Shown here piece after piece: positions 8,460 through 17,842 of a stretch of DNA of 64,000 nt. Under the pieces are notes generated by a model. The model saw only the letters and a program-made list of their open reading frames with translations. It did no database searches and had not been told where the DNA came from. Positions within the stretch are counted from its first letter, which is position 1, and each line of letters starts with the position of its first letter. This DNA comes from Streptococcus sp. oral taxon 431 (GTDB taxonomy: Bacteria > Bacillota > Bacilli > Lactobacillales > Streptococcaceae): positions 62,001-126,000 of the forward strand of contig NZ_JALDUI010000003.1 of NCBI RefSeq assembly GCF_023115445.1, written 5' to 3'. The position numbers and the translations under genes were made by a program.

Positions 8460-10022
8460 CTACTCCCACTCAACGGTTGCAGGTGGTTTACTTGTGATAT
8501 CGTAGACGATACGGTTAACGTGGTCAACTTCGTTTACGATGCGGACAGAGATCTTTTGGAGGACTTCCCAAGGGATCTTAGCGAAGTCAGCTGTCATTCC
8601 ATCGATAGAAGTGATGGCACGGATAGCGATGGTATAGTCGTAAGTACGGCCATCTCCCATAACACCTACTGAACGAACGCCAGTGTTAACAGTGAAATAT
8701 TGCCAGATATCGCGGTCAAGACCTGCTTTGGCAATTTCTTCACGAAGGATAGCGTCTGATTCACGAACTGTTTCAAGTTTCTCTGCAGTGATTTCACCCA
8801 TGACACGGATAGCAAGTCCTGGACCTGGGAATGGTTGGCGCCATACGATGTGGTCTGGCATGCCAAGTTCAGTACCGAGGGCACGAACTTCATCCTTGTA
8901 AAGAGTATTTAAAGGCTCGATGAGTTCAAACTGCATATCTTCAGGAAGTCCACCCACGTTGTGGTGAGACTTGATGGTTTGAGCAGTATCAGTACCAGAC
9001 TCAATCACATCTGTATAAAGAGTTCCTTGAGCAAGGAATTTCACATCTGTTAGTTTGCTTGCTTCGTCATCAAAGACATAAACAAACTCGTTACCGATAA
9101 TCTTCCGTTTTTGTTCAGGATCAGATACACCAGCCAATTTATCAAGGAAACGTTTGGCAGCATCTGCTTTGACAATGTTCAAACCAAACTTACCACCAAG
9201 CATATCCATAACTTGGTCAGCTTCACCTTTACGGAGAAGACCGTGGTCTACAAAGATACAGATCAATTGATCCCCGATGGCTTTTTGGAGAAGAACCCCA
9301 ACAACAGAAGAGTCAACACCACCAGAAAGTCCGAGGAGAACACGTTTGTCTCCAACTTTCTCACGGATTTGTTTGATTTGCATATCGATGAAGTTATCCA
9401 TTGTCCAGTCGCCTTTGGCACCACAGATGTTCAAGGCAAAGTTTCGGAGGATATCATAACCGTGTACTGAGTGGCGAACTTCAGGGTGGAATTGGATACC
9501 ATAGATTTTCTTGTCTGGATTTTCAATAGACGCGTAAGGACAGTCAGCAGAAGTTCCAGTACGGACAAAATCAGCAGGAATTTCTGTAACAGCATCCCCA
9601 TGGCTCATCAAGACAAGTTGCTCATCTGGAGTACCCGCAAAAAGAGCTGATTCTGTGTGAGTCAATGTTGATTGACCGTATTCACGGTTACCAGCATCGC
9701 CTGCAGGAACAACCTTACCACCAAGCTTGTGAGTCAATAGCTGCATACCATAGCAGATTCCCAAAATCGGAATTCCAAGTTCAAAAATCTCTGGATCAAT
9801 ATCAAACGATCCTTCTTCGTAAACAGAGTTTGGACCACCTGAAAGTACAATCCCGATAGGATTGATAGCACGGACTTCGTCAGCCGAAATCTTGTGACTT
9901 TTTAGTTCTGAAAAGACACCAATCTCACGGATACGACGTGAGATGAGTTGGTTGTACTGGCTACCATAGTCCAGTACGATGATCTTTTCGACATCTTGCA
10001 AATCAGTTGAAATGTTGCTCAT
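8460..10022 (-). CDS. guaA: GMP synthase (glutamine-hydrolysing)
   Basis: A 520-residue enzyme that aminates XMP to GMP in the cytoplasm. The N-terminal class I glutamine amidotransferase has the nucleophile C90 in GICYGMQ and the His/Glu pair in FHPE. The central ATP pyrophosphatase has the P-loop GLSGGVDSS. The C-terminal dimerisation domain ends in KPPATVEWE. Length and both halves are normal, so it is the two-domain single-chain form. The gene is monocistronic, is divergent from a GntR regulator, and has its own extended -10 promoter. Confidence 0.97.
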   Translation of the reverse strand: MSNISTDLQDVEKIIVLDYGSQYNQLISRRIREIGVFSELKSHKISADEVRAINPIGIVLSGGPNSVYEEGSFDIDPEIFELGIPILGICYGMQLLTHKLGGKVVPAGDAGNREYGQSTLTHTESALFAGTPDEQLVLMSHGDAVTEIPADFVRTGTSADCPYASIENPDKKIYGIQFHPEVRHSVHGYDILRNFALNICGAKGDWTMDNFIDMQIKQIREKVGDKRVLLGLSGGVDSSVVGVLLQKAIGDQLICIFVDHGLLRKGEADQVMDMLGGKFGLNIVKADAAKRFLDKLAGVSDPEQKRKIIGNEFVYVFDDEASKLTDVKFLAQGTLYTDVIESGTDTAQTIKSHHNVGGLPEDMQFELIEPLNTLYKDEVRALGTELGMPDHIVWRQPFPGPGLAIRVMGEITAEKLETVRESDAILREEIAKAGLDRDIWQYFTVNTGVRSVGVMGDGRTYDYTIAIRAITSIDGMTADFAKIPWEVLQKISVRIVNEVDHVNRIVYDITSKPPATVEWE

Positions 10023-10057
10023 CTTTTCCCTTTCTTAAAAGAAATATCTTCTTGAAT

Positions 10058-10066
10058 ATTCTATCA
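10058..10066 (-). promoter_or_regulatory. Extended -10 promoter of guaA
   Basis: On the minus strand TGA-TAGAAT lies 36 bases upstream of the guaA start. No good -35 box is seen. Confidence 0.5.
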
Positions 10067-10102
10067 TAAAAGGGTTAGAATTACCAACCAAACAAGTGCG
10101 GT

Positions 10103-10132
10103 TTGACTTTTCCCTATGAGATAGGGTACAAT
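10103..10132 (+). promoter_or_regulatory. Promoter of the GntR gene with an internal palindrome
   Basis: TTGACT (10103-10108) and TACAAT (10127-10132) are 18 bases apart. The spacer holds the perfect palindrome CCCTAT-GAG-ATAGGG (10112-10126). A GntR dimer bound here would block RNA polymerase, so this is a likely autoregulatory operator (inference). Confidence 0.7.
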
Positions 10133-10162
10133 GGAAAAAATAAAGAAAAGAAGTGAGCAAGC

Positions 10163-10861
10163 ATGTTACCAGCTTATATGAAAATCCACGACCAAATCAA
10201 GAAAGACATTGATGAGGGAAGTTGGAAAATTGGGGAAAGACTTCCAAGTGAGCGAGATTTATCTGAGGAATTTGAAGTTAGCCGTATGACTCTGCGTCAA
10301 GCCATCTCCCTTTTGGTCGAGGAGGGGGTTTTGGAGCGTCGTGTGGGTAGTGGGACCTTTGTTTCTAGTACTCGTGTTCAGGAAAAAATGCGTGGAACAA
10401 CTAGTTTTACGGAGATTGTAAAAGCACAGGGTAAAACACCATCGAGTCATCTGATTTCCTATCGTCGAACGATTCCTAATGAGCAAGAAGTTGAAAAATT
10501 AGGGATTAAGGCTACTGAAAATATTATCCGGATGGAACGTGTTCGTTATGCAGATCAAGTTCCTGTAGTCTACGAGGTGGCTTCTATCCCTGAGAAATTT
10601 ATCAAAAATTTTAAGAAAGAAGAAGTAACCAAGCACTTCTTTCAAACCTTGCAGAAACATGGTTATCGGATTGGTAAATCTCACCAGACTATATATGCTC
10701 GCTTAGCCAAGGAAAAAATTGCTCATTATCTGGAAGTGGAAAAGGGACATGCTATTTTAGGGCTTACTCAGGTTTCATACTTTGATGATGGTACAGCTTT
10801 CGAGTATGTAAAGAGCCAATACGTCGGAGAACGTTTTGAGTTTTATCTAGAAAATAATTAG
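10163..10861 (+). CDS. GntR-family transcriptional regulator (HutC/UTRA type)
   Basis: A 232-residue repressor-type protein. The N-terminal winged helix (about residues 5-70) contains the GntR signature GERLPSERDLSEEF and the recognition helix SRMTLRQAI. The C-terminal part (about 90-230) is a UTRA effector domain with the usual 'RIRYADQVPVVYE'-like strand pattern. UTRA proteins bind sugar phosphates or other small ligands. No metabolic gene is in its operon, so the ligand and regulon are unknown. Its own promoter has a palindrome in the spacer. Whether it also acts on the divergent guaA is not shown. Confidence 0.9.
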   Translation: MLPAYMKIHDQIKKDIDEGSWKIGERLPSERDLSEEFEVSRMTLRQAISLLVEEGVLERRVGSGTFVSSTRVQEKMRGTTSFTEIVKAQGKTPSSHLISYRRTIPNEQEVEKLGIKATENIIRMERVRYADQVPVVYEVASIPEKFIKNFKKEEVTKHFFQTLQKHGYRIGKSHQTIYARLAKEKIAHYLEVEKGHAILGLTQVSYFDDGTAFEYVKSQYVGERFEFYLENN

Positions 10862-10872
10862 TTTTTAACAAT

Positions 10873-10913
10873 ACTCTTGGAGTAAAATCAGATCTACTTT
10901 AAGAGTTTTTATT
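10873..10913 (+). terminator. Terminator of the GntR gene
   Basis: Arms ACTCTTGGAGTA (10873-10884) and TACTTTAAGAGT (10895-10906) pair with a small internal mismatch and lead into a T run. Confidence 0.8.
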
Positions 10914-10982
10914 TGGTTAAGATTAGAAAACAGTTTCCGATTAAGAAAAATAGTAATCATACGAGTATTTTTCAAAGATTCG

Positions 10983-10991
10983 TGTTATAAT
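10983..10991 (+). promoter_or_regulatory. Extended -10 promoter of metK
   Basis: TGT-TATAAT at 10983-10991 predicts a transcript starting at about 10998, exactly where the riboswitch helix P1 begins. Confidence 0.7.
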
Positions 10992-10997
10992 AGTTAG

Positions 10998-11090
10998 GTT
11001 ATATGGTCCCGATAAGGTGGTAGTGAACGTCATTTAACGATTCTCTACCAGTACTTTGTAACTCTATAACGAATATTTTTTAAGGGGGGA
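10998..11090 (+). promoter_or_regulatory. SMK-box (SAM-III) riboswitch in the metK leader
   Basis: Helix P1 pairs GTTATA (10998-11003) with TATAAC (11065-11070). A second helix pairs TGGTAG (11018-11023) with CTACCA (11045-11050). GGTCCCG (11005-11011) resembles the anti-Shine-Dalgarno strand of known SMK boxes and can pair with the very strong ribosome binding site AAGGGGGGA (11082-11090). Position, length and architecture match SMK boxes known upstream of metK in lactic acid bacteria, where SAM binding hides the ribosome binding site. No terminator hairpin is present, as expected for translational control. Confidence 0.85.
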
Positions 11091-11097
11091 CATTTTT

Positions 11098-12288
11098 ATG
11101 TCAGAACGTAAATTATTCACGTCTGAATCTGTATCTGAGGGGCATCCAGATAAGATTGCAGACCAAATTTCAGATGCTATCTTGGATGCTATTTTAGAGC
11201 AAGATCCAGAAGCCCACGTTGCTGCTGAAACAGCTGTTTATACTGGTTCAGTTCATGTTTTTGGTGAAATTTCAACCAATGCCTATGTAGATATTAACCG
11301 TGTGGTACGTGATACGATTGCAGAGATTGGCTATACCAACACTGAGTATGGATTCTCAGCTGAAACAGTAGGAGTTCATCCATCATTGGTAGAGCAATCT
11401 CCTGATATCGCCCAAGGGGTTAATGAAGCCTTGGAAGTTCGTGGAAATGCGGATCAAGATCCACTTGATTTGATTGGAGCTGGAGACCAAGGTCTTATGT
11501 TTGGTTTTGCGGTTAATGAAACTGAAGAACTCATGCCATTGCCAATCTCACTCAGCCACAAGTTGGTTCGTCGTTTGGCAGAGCTTCGTAAGTCTGGTGA
11601 AATTAGCTATCTTCGTCCAGATGCTAAATCTCAAGTTACTGTTGAATATGATGAAAATGACCAGCCAGTGCGCGTGGATACAGTCGTTATTTCAACTCAA
11701 CACGATCCAGAAGTTAGCAATGAACAAATCCATGAGGATGTGATTAACAAGGTTATCAAAGAAGTGATTCCAGCTTCTTATCTTGACGACGAAACTAAAT
11801 TCTTCATCAATCCAACAGGTCGTTTCGTTATCGGAGGACCTCAAGGAGACTCAGGTTTGACTGGTCGTAAGATCATCGTGGATACTTATGGTGGTTACTC
11901 ACGTCACGGTGGTGGTGCCTTCTCTGGTAAGGATGCGACTAAGGTTGACCGTTCAGCTTCTTATGCAGCTCGCTACATTGCCAAAAACATCGTTGCTGCA
12001 GGTCTCGCTAAGAAAGCAGAAGTTCAATTGGCTTATGCCATTGGTGTAGCTCAACCTGTATCTGTTCGTATCGATACCTTCGGTACTGGAACAGTAGCTG
12101 AAAGCAAGCTTGAAAAAGCAGCACGTCAAATCTTTGACCTTCGTCCAGCAGGAATCATTCAAATGCTTGACCTCAAACGTCCAATTTACCGTCAAACAGC
12201 GGCTTATGGACACATGGGACGTACAGATATCGATCTTCCATGGGAACGCTTGGATAAGGTTGATGCCTTGAAAGAAGCAGTTAAATAA
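11098..12288 (+). CDS. metK: S-adenosylmethionine synthetase
   Basis: A 396-residue enzyme making SAM from ATP and methionine. Motifs are complete: [18 protein letters not shown] near the N-terminus, [10 protein letters not shown], the lysine-containing loop [17 protein letters not shown], and a normal C-terminus. The length is typical. It is monocistronic between an SMK riboswitch and a terminator, so it should be shut down translationally when SAM is plentiful. Confidence 0.97.
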   Translation: MSERKLFTSESVSEGHPDKIADQISDAILDAILEQDPEAHVAAETAVYTGSVHVFGEISTNAYVDINRVVRDTIAEIGYTNTEYGFSAETVGVHPSLVEQSPDIAQGVNEALEVRGNADQDPLDLIGAGDQGLMFGFAVNETEELMPLPISLSHKLVRRLAELRKSGEISYLRPDAKSQVTVEYDENDQPVRVDTVVISTQHDPEVSNEQIHEDVINKVIKEVIPASYLDDETKFFINPTGRFVIGGPQGDSGLTGRKIIVDTYGGYSRHGGGAFSGKDATKVDRSASYAARYIAKNIVAAGLAKKAEVQLAYAIGVAQPVSVRIDTFGTGTVAESKLEKAARQIFDLRPAGIIQMLDLKRPIYRQTAAYGHMGRTDIDLPWERLDKVDALKEAVK

Positions 12289-12291
12289 AGT

Positions 12292-12320
12292 AAAAAGGAG
12301 TTGATATAAACTCCTTTTTT
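12292..12320. terminator. Bidirectional terminator between metK and the GNAT gene
   Basis: AAAAAGGAGTT and AACTCCTTTTTT arms surround a short AT loop, with A and T tracts on the two sides. It can end metK and the convergent minus-strand gene. Confidence 0.9.
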
Positions 12321-12322
12321 AG

Positions 12323-12955
12323 TTATTTATTGATAGTCTTTAAAAAAGCCCAGTTTCCAATGGACTTAGTCCCGTACTCTAATTCCATGAAATCTAGTAA
12401 TACATATTCATTCTTTTTATAGAATGGAACATTTTTTTCTGTACTGGTAATGAGTCCTAAGCGCTTGCAGCCCTTGGGTTTGACATAGGGTTCAACTACG
12501 TCTCTAAGAAAAGCACTGCCCACTCCTTGTCCTTTAACGGATGGATTGACTGCAAGGAGCATCAAATACCAGTCAAAGCTATTAGATTTTTTCAAATGTT
12601 CTTCGGAACGGTCTACTAGATCAAGATACTTCAAAAAATTTCGTGGGCTAATGTAGCGAAACAGTTTTATGACACCATTTAGCAAGTAAGATAAGATAGA
12701 AAAATCATTTTGTTGTAATAAGGCGACAGCTAGGATTTCTCCGTCTTGTTCAGCTACTAAGCAGGTCTCTTCTTTGATATAGAGGCAAGTAAGGAGACTT
12801 TCCAAGAGTTCTAAGAAAGCAGGATAGTTTTCAGGTTTCTTGAGATCATCTATGATTAGAGTTAAGAATGGATAGTCAAAGAAGCTATCGGCTATTACTT
12901 TTCCAATTTTTTGGTATTCGTCTAGCCTTGCTTTCCTGTATACTATTTTCTCCAT
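12323..12955 (-). CDS. GNAT-family N-acetyltransferase
   Basis: A 210-residue protein with a GNAT fold. The acetyl-CoA binding motif A is LLAVNPSVKGQGVGSAFLRD (R/Q-x-x-G-x-G/A type) at about residues 132-151, followed by a beta-alpha stretch ending in NVPFYKKNEYVLLD. The N-terminal segment (YRKARLDEYQKIGKVIADSF) is the usual first strand and helix. The acceptor substrate cannot be told. The gene stands alone, ends at the terminator shared with metK, and has a clear ribosome binding site (AAAGGAG). Confidence 0.85.
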   Translation of the reverse strand: MEKIVYRKARLDEYQKIGKVIADSFFDYPFLTLIIDDLKKPENYPAFLELLESLLTCLYIKEETCLVAEQDGEILAVALLQQNDFSILSYLLNGVIKLFRYISPRNFLKYLDLVDRSEEHLKKSNSFDWYLMLLAVNPSVKGQGVGSAFLRDVVEPYVKPKGCKRLGLITSTEKNVPFYKKNEYVLLDFMELEYGTKSIGNWAFLKTINK

Positions 12956-13128
12956 TGATGGGCTCCTTTTTTAATGTTAGTAAATTATAATAGTAAAATT
13001 AATTGTTTTGATGATCAAGTACCGAGTTTTTACAAAAATATTGCCAAATTTAGTAAGTGAAGGATTGTTAAAAAACTCTTTCTGTAACACTGAATCTGAT
13101 TCTAGAAAATCGGATTAGACAGACAAAG

Positions 13129-13161
13129 AACACTCTAAAAAGTTAGAATTTTTAGAGTGTT
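13129..13161. repeat. Perfect 13-bp inverted repeat in the intergenic region 12956-13180
   Basis: AACACTCTAAAAA (13129-13141) and TTTTTAGAGTGTT (13149-13161) are exact complements with a 7-nt loop. It lies 20 bases after the stop of the minus-strand DUF1827 gene and may be its terminator, though no strong T run follows. A second imperfect repeat (AATCTGATT, AATCGGATT) lies at about 13093-13116. Nothing else is seen in this gap. Confidence 0.6.
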
Positions 13162-13180
13162 GTCCAAATATTGCTAAGTT

Positions 13181-13480
13181 TTATTTTGTTGGGATTGAGA
13201 TTTCAATCAATTTTTCAGAGTAGAGGGTCTTGATATTAGCTTCATCGATATTTTGCTTTTCGATCTTGCGATTCAAGAAAAATTCTTGGATTTTTTCTAT
13301 TTCTTGTTCGCGAATAGCACGATGTTTATTGGAAATGAGGATTTCATAATGAAGCGGTGCCTGAGTAAAGATAACATCAGTATTGCCTGCAGAGTAGACT
13401 TCTACGAGTGTAGCGTCGGTACTCTCCAGTTGGCTTTTAACAAGGTTTGAGTGAGAATTAGTAGTGTTGATGAGCTTCAT
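13181..13480 (-). CDS. DUF1827-family protein
   Basis: A 99-residue protein that I recognise as the small DUF1827 family of Lactobacillales (start MKLINTTNSHSNLVKSQLES). It has no signal peptide, membrane segment or known catalytic motif. It is a mixed alpha/beta, charged, probably cytoplasmic protein. A good ribosome binding site (GGAGG on the minus strand) precedes the start. The function is unknown; the neighbours (GNAT, Nudix, clpE) share the strand but show no common pathway. Confidence 0.8.
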   Translation of the reverse strand: MKLINTTNSHSNLVKSQLESTDATLVEVYSAGNTDVIFTQAPLHYEILISNKHRAIREQEIEKIQEFFLNRKIEKQNIDEANIKTLYSEKLIEISIPTK

Positions 13481-13543
13481 AGGCTTTCCTCCTGTGTTTC
13501 TATTTCTATTATAGCACTTTTTGGAAAAATTGGAAAAGTTAAT

Positions 13544-13993
13544 TTAAACTTGATGCTGTTTTTTCCAAGCTTCAATTGCCCATTTATGACTGCCACGTTT
13601 TAAGTTAGCAATGGCTTCATCGATTGGGAACCAAGCTAGATGATTGAAGTCCTCCAAAGGTTTTTGGATTTCTTGATAAGAAGTAGCTTCGTAGAGATAG
13701 GCTGGATTGTAGTAGTAAGTGTCACGATGGCTGGAATAGAAATACTCATCTGCTTGTCCATAATAAGTGCCAATCTCAGCTGTAAAACCTAATTCTTCAA
13801 TCAGTTCTCGTTTGAGAGCTTCAAAATGATCTTCGCCTGCTTCAATCTCGCCACCAGGCAAGAACCATGCACCATTTGGAGCTTGAACGAGTATAATCTT
13901 TTCATGTGCTGAGTCAGGGATGACTGCATAAACACCATATCTAGTTTTGTAGGTTACACCCTCTTTTTTTTCTCCAAAGGTTGGATTTGTCAT
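13544..13993 (-). CDS. Nudix hydrolase
   Basis: A 149-residue protein with a complete Nudix box, GGEIEAGEDHFEALKREL followed by IEELGF (GX5EX7REUXEEXGU), at about residues 47-69. The family hydrolyses nucleoside diphosphates linked to another moiety, often oxidised nucleotides (MutT-like) or other house-cleaning substrates. The substrate is not readable here. It has its own ribosome binding site (AGGAGAAA). Confidence 0.9.
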   Translation of the reverse strand: MTNPTFGEKKEGVTYKTRYGVYAVIPDSAHEKIILVQAPNGAWFLPGGEIEAGEDHFEALKRELIEELGFTAEIGTYYGQADEYFYSSHRDTYYYNPAYLYEATSYQEIQKPLEDFNHLAWFPIDEAIANLKRGSHKWAIEAWKKQHQV

Positions 13994-14029
13994 AAATTTC
14001 TCCTTTATGTGTGCGCTTTCTTTCTATCA

Positions 14030-14070
14030 TATTAAAGAATGCTCTTACTGTCAAGTAAGAACATTCTTTT
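14030..14070 (-). terminator. Probable terminator of clpE
   Basis: AAAGAATGCTCTTACT and AGTAAGAACATTCTTT arms (one mismatch) around a short loop. On the minus strand they lie just after the clpE stop and run into a short T tract. Confidence 0.75.
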
Positions 14071-14081
14071 AGTATGTGGAA

Positions 14082-16334
14082 TTAGTCATTTGAGTCAACT
14101 GTTTCCAATTTATTTTTTGATTTAATCATGATTTTACCATTGCTAGTCATGACGGCTTTGAGGTTTTTCTCGCTTGGATTTTCAAGGTAGTAGTCTGTAA
14201 TCGCATCTTCGATATAGTCTTGAATGGTACGACGTAGTGGACGAGCTCCCATTTTTGGATCATAACCAAGGTCTACAAGTTTTTCTTTAACCTTATCTGT
14301 TACATCTAAATGGATGTTATTGCTTGAGAGTCGTTGATTAACATCATCTAGCATGAGGTCAACGATTTGAAGAAGATTTTCCTTGCTGAGAGCCTTAAAT
14401 TCAATAATACCATCAAAGCGGTTCATGAATTCTGGACTAAAGAAGTTACCGAGTTCACCTAGGACAGAGTTGGTACGCCCTTCTCTAGCTGCACCAAATC
14501 CGACGCTTGCTTCTGCTTTTCCTGTACCTGCATTTGAGGTCATGATAATAATGGCGTCTTTAAAGCTAACAGTTCGTCCTTGACCATCCGTTAAACGACC
14601 ATCGTCCAAGACTTGGAGGAACATATGCATAACATCTGGATGGGCTTTTTCAACTTCATCCAAGAGGATCAGTGAGTAGGGGTTACGACGAACTTTTTCA
14701 GTCAATTGACCAGCTTCATCATAGCCTACGTATCCTGGAGGGGCACCAACGAGTTTAGCCACGCTGTGTTTTTCCATGTATTCACTCATGTCAAAGCGAA
14801 TCATGCTGTCAGCAGAACCAAAGAGTTCGATGGCCAGCTGTTTAGAAAGTTCTGTTTTACCGACACCGGTAGGACCAACAAAAAGGAAGCTACCGATTGG
14901 ACGGTTTGGAGTACCGAGTCCAACACGGTTACGACGGATAGCCTTAGCGATCTTATCAACTGCATCATCTTGACCAATAACATGAGCCTTGAGGTCATCT
15001 GCTAGGTTGATCAGTTGAGACTGTTCTTTTTCTTTCAAATCACCAACTGGGATATTAGTCTTTTGCTCGATGATGTGTTCGATTGTTTTTTCACTGATGA
15101 TTGGGGTATCCTGATCCGTTACCTTGGTCTTTTGCATTTCCTTATATTTGGCAATCTGGTCACGGAAGTAGGCTGCTTTTTCAAAATCTTCATCGCGGGT
15201 TGCTTGTGCCTTGAGATTTTCTGCTTCGATTAAGCGTTGATCGATGACCTTAGGATCTACAAAATTCAAGGTTAAGTTCATTTTTGAACCAGCTTCATCT
15301 AGAAGATCAATGGCCTTGTCTGGCAAGAAACGATCTTGGATGTAGCGGTTAGAAAGAGTAGCGGCCGCTTCGATAGCCCCATCAGTATAGTGAACATGAT
15401 GGTAATCTTCGTATTTCTTTTGAATACCTTTCAGGATAATAATGGTTTCTTCAACAGTTGGTTCATCAACTTTGACAGGTTGCATACGACGTTCAAGGGC
15501 AGCATCTTTTTCGATGATGCGATATTCATTGAGGGTAGTAGCTCCAACAAGTTGGAGTTCGCCACGAGCTAGGGCTGGTTTGAGGATATTTCCTGCATCC
15601 ATATTACCTTCTCCAGCAGAACCAGCTCCAACAATCTCATGAATCTCGTCAATGAAGAGGATGATATCATCGCGTTTGCGAATTTCCTCCATGAGTTTTT
15701 GCATGCGTTCTTCGAATTGACCACGAATACCTGTGCCTTGAACTAGGCTAACAACGTCTAAGCGAATAACTTCTTTCCCTTGAAGTTTATGAGGGACATC
15801 ACCGTCAACAATTTTCTGAGCTAAACCTTCGACAACGGCTGTCTTACCAACACCAGGTTCTCCGATAAGGACTGGGTTGTTTTTTGTTCTACGGTTAAGA
15901 ATTTCAATGACGCGGATGATTTCCTCGTCACGACCGATAACAGGGTCAACATTTCCACGACGAGCAATCTCAGTTACATTGATACCATATTCATCCAAGA
16001 GTCCTTTTTCCTGGATTGGTGGTGGGGTTTGGGCAGGACCACGATTTTGGGAACCATAGCCACCATTTCCACCGTATCCACCCCCTGACTGGGTTGGGGG
16101 GATATTGTTGTTATTAGAAGAAGGTCTAAAGTTGTTGAGATCGTTAAAGAAGTCTCCAAAGGGATCAAAATCACGGTTGTTTAAATCTGTAATGCCCTTG
16201 AATAAGCTATTGTTAGGATCTGTTTTGATAATTTTGTAGCAATTTTGGCAAAGATCGATTTGCTTTTGTTGTCCATTGAGATTGGTATAAAGATGAATTG
16301 TTGAGTCATTGATTTTACAGTTTTGACAGAGCAT
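14082..16334 (-). CDS. clpE: ATP-dependent Clp protease ATP-binding subunit ClpE
   Basis: A 750-residue HSP100 unfoldase. It starts with the zinc finger that defines ClpE (CQNC at residues 3-6 and CQNC at about 29-32). A Gly/Asn/Pro-rich linker follows, then AAA+ domain 1 with Walker A GEPGVGKT, a UVR-type coiled segment (about 360-400) and AAA+ domain 2 with [12 protein letters not shown] tripeptide (ASVGFGAA) between the second-domain motifs fits the ClpP-docking loop. It feeds misfolded proteins to ClpP during heat and other protein stress. A CtsR box in its promoter region shows class III heat-shock control. Confidence 0.96.
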   Translation of the reverse strand: MLCQNCKINDSTIHLYTNLNGQQKQIDLCQNCYKIIKTDPNNSLFKGITDLNNRDFDPFGDFFNDLNNFRPSSNNNNIPPTQSGGGYGGNGGYGSQNRGPAQTPPPIQEKGLLDEYGINVTEIARRGNVDPVIGRDEEIIRVIEILNRRTKNNPVLIGEPGVGKTAVVEGLAQKIVDGDVPHKLQGKEVIRLDVVSLVQGTGIRGQFEERMQKLMEEIRKRDDIILFIDEIHEIVGAGSAGEGNMDAGNILKPALARGELQLVGATTLNEYRIIEKDAALERRMQPVKVDEPTVEETIIILKGIQKKYEDYHHVHYTDGAIEAAATLSNRYIQDRFLPDKAIDLLDEAGSKMNLTLNFVDPKVIDQRLIEAENLKAQATRDEDFEKAAYFRDQIAKYKEMQKTKVTDQDTPIISEKTIEHIIEQKTNIPVGDLKEKEQSQLINLADDLKAHVIGQDDAVDKIAKAIRRNRVGLGTPNRPIGSFLFVGPTGVGKTELSKQLAIELFGSADSMIRFDMSEYMEKHSVAKLVGAPPGYVGYDEAGQLTEKVRRNPYSLILLDEVEKAHPDVMHMFLQVLDDGRLTDGQGRTVSFKDAIIIMTSNAGTGKAEASVGFGAAREGRTNSVLGELGNFFSPEFMNRFDGIIEFKALSKENLLQIVDLMLDDVNQRLSSNNIHLDVTDKVKEKLVDLGYDPKMGARPLRRTIQDYIEDAITDYYLENPSEKNLKAVMTSNGKIMIKSKNKLETVDSND

Positions 16335-16376
16335 ACCGCCACCTCATTTCTTTCTTAGTCTTGACTAAATCTAAAA

Positions 16377-16436
16377 GGTCAAAAATAGTCAAACAAGTAT
16401 ATAATTTAATTATATCATGATTATTGGGCAATTCAA
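16377..16436 (-). promoter_or_regulatory. clpE promoter with CtsR operator
   Basis: On the minus strand TTGAAT (16431-16436) and TATAAT (16409-16414) are 16 bases apart. Downstream of the start site lies the heptad direct repeat GGTCAAA-AAT-AGTCAAA (16377-16393, written on the plus strand), an exact match to the CtsR consensus RGTCAAANANRGTCAAA. CtsR represses clp genes until heat inactivates it. Confidence 0.88.
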
Positions 16437-16503
16437 GTAAAAAGATTGGATACTAGCACTATAAATAGTAGAGCGCTAATCATGAGAAAATCTTGATAGT
16501 AAG

Positions 16504-16536
16504 AAAAAAAATCCTATTTGTCATACAAAAAGGATT
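16504..16536 (-). terminator. Terminator downstream of the DUF1797 gene
   Basis: On the minus strand AATCCTTTTTGT and ACAAATAGGATT form a stem followed by a run of T. It lies about 200 bases after the DUF1797 stop, beyond the 173-bp repeat, as if the repeat had been placed between gene and terminator. The remainder of 16437-16503 shows nothing I can name. Confidence 0.75.
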
Positions 16537-16546
16537 CTCGTTGGTG

Positions 16547-16719
16547 AAAGGCGGTGGGACAGAAATCAATAGACAAAGTCTCGATTTCGTAGTCCCAGCC
16601 TCGCGAAGATGATTAGGAGTTTTGGGAGTCTAAAAGACGAACGAAAAGTCCAATCAGCTACCGCGTCAAAGTTTGATTGCTAATAAAAAGTGAGGTCGGG
16701 ATCTTTTGTCCCAACCTCT
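16547..16719. repeat. 173-bp intergenic repeat, copy 1 (terminator-like)
   Basis: This stretch recurs at 39020-39192 with the same length and four differences by eye. It has a hairpin at each end: GGTGGGAC with GTCCCAGCC at the left, and GAGGTCGGGA with TCCCAACCTC at the right. It has no coding potential. It resembles the mobile, terminator-like small repeats of mitis-group streptococci (SPRITE class), but I cannot confirm the family name. Confidence 0.85.
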
Positions 16720-16731
16720 GTATATCTATTA

Positions 16732-16962
16732 TTAGTATAGAAGTTCGTAAATTTCCATCGCAATCAAGTCGATGCTGTCAAAAGTATATGTTTCACGCGC
16801 TTCAACATCACGAAGTGTAAAAATTGGGCCATTTTCTTCATCATGGTTAAAAGCAACTTCAGCTACAACAACTCCCTCGCGCTCAAAGTTACGTTTTAAG
16901 TTACCACCATCTTTTGTCATTGCTTCTAGGCGGTTGATGATTCTAACCAAATGTGATTCCAT
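16732..16962 (-). CDS. DUF1797-family protein
   Basis: A 76-residue protein recognised as the DUF1797 family (YkuJ-like, Firmicutes). The sequence begins MESHLVRIINRLEAM and is an alpha-beta-beta-beta-alpha pattern without signal, membrane segment or catalytic motif. The function is unknown. A ribosome binding site (GGAGGA) precedes the start. The 173-bp repeat begins 12 bases after its stop. Confidence 0.85.
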   Translation of the reverse strand: MESHLVRIINRLEAMTKDGGNLKRNFEREGVVVAEVAFNHDEENGPIFTLRDVEARETYTFDSIDLIAMEIYELLY

Positions 16963-17089
16963 TTTGATTCTCCTCCATTTCTTATCGTTACTATTTTACC
17001 ATAAAGAGTATCCACTTGACTAGAAAAAACTAAGATTTCTCGCTATTTCTGTTTTCTTTGAAATTTTATTGAAAATAAAAGGAAAAATA

Positions 17090-17118
17090 TTGCATTTTTA
17101 TTCAAAACATGTTATACT
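17090..17118 (+). promoter_or_regulatory. Promoter of the amino-acid ABC transporter operon
   Basis: TTGCAT (17090-17095) and TATACT (17113-17118) are 17 bases apart. The leader is about 35 nt. Confidence 0.7.
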
Positions 17119-17158
17119 CATACAAGTTTTAAGTTAGAAATTAGAAAGTAGTGGATTT

Positions 17159-17842
17159 ATGAATTTTTCTTTTTTACCTAAATATCTGCCATATTTTAAC
17201 TATGGTGCTCTTGTAACAGTCTTGATTTCTGTTTTGGTTGTCTTTTTGGGGACAATTTTAGGGGTAGTCTTGGCTTTTGCTCAACGTTCTAAAATAAAGC
17301 CCATAGCTTGGCTTGCCAATGTTTATATTTGGATTTTCCGTGGAACACCTATGATGGTACAGATCATGATTGCTTTTGCTCTTATGCATATCAATGCTCC
17401 GACAATTCAGATTGGAGTTTTGGGAGTTGATTTTTCACGTTTGATTCCAGGGATTATCATTATCTCTATGAATAGTGGTGCCTATGTATCAGAAACAGTT
17501 CGTGCTGGTATCAATGCAGTACCTAAAGGACAATTAGAGGCGGCTTACTCTCTAGGGATTCGTCCTAAAAATGCCATGCGCTATGTCATCTTGCCACAGG
17601 CCATCAAGAATATCTTGCCAGCCTTGGGGAATGAGTTTATTACCATTATCAAGGATAGTTCACTCTTGTCAGCAATCGGTGTTATGGAATTGTGGAATGG
17701 AGCTACAACGGTGTCAACAACCACTTACTTGCCTTTAACTCCACTCTTATTTGCAGCCTTTTACTACTTGATTATGACCTCTATCTTGACACTAGCCTTG
17801 AAAGCTTTTGAAAATCGTATGGGACAAGGAGAGAAAAAATAA
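17159..17842 (+). CDS. Polar amino-acid ABC transporter permease (GlnP/HisM type)
   Basis: A 227-residue membrane protein with about five transmembrane helices. The EAA loop for ATPase docking is [20 protein letters not shown] (about residues 121-140), as in the His/Glu/Gln/Asp/Arg importer family. It overlaps the ATPase gene by one base, so the two are translationally coupled. No substrate-binding gene is adjacent, so the binding protein must be encoded elsewhere. The amino acid transported is not readable. Confidence 0.92.
   Translation: MNFSFLPKYLPYFNYGALVTVLISVLVVFLGTILGVVLAFAQRSKIKPIAWLANVYIWIFRGTPMMVQIMIAFALMHINAPTIQIGVLGVDFSRLIPGIIIISMNSGAYVSETVRAGINAVPKGQLEAAYSLGIRPKNAMRYVILPQAIKNILPALGNEFITIIKDSSLLSAIGVMELWNGATTVSTTTYLPLTPLLFAAFYYLIMTSILTLALKAFENRMGQGEKK

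Noticed and set aside
13129-13161. The 13-bp inverted repeat as an operator
   Set aside because: It lies just behind a stop codon and far from any promoter I can see; a terminator or stabilising hairpin is more likely.
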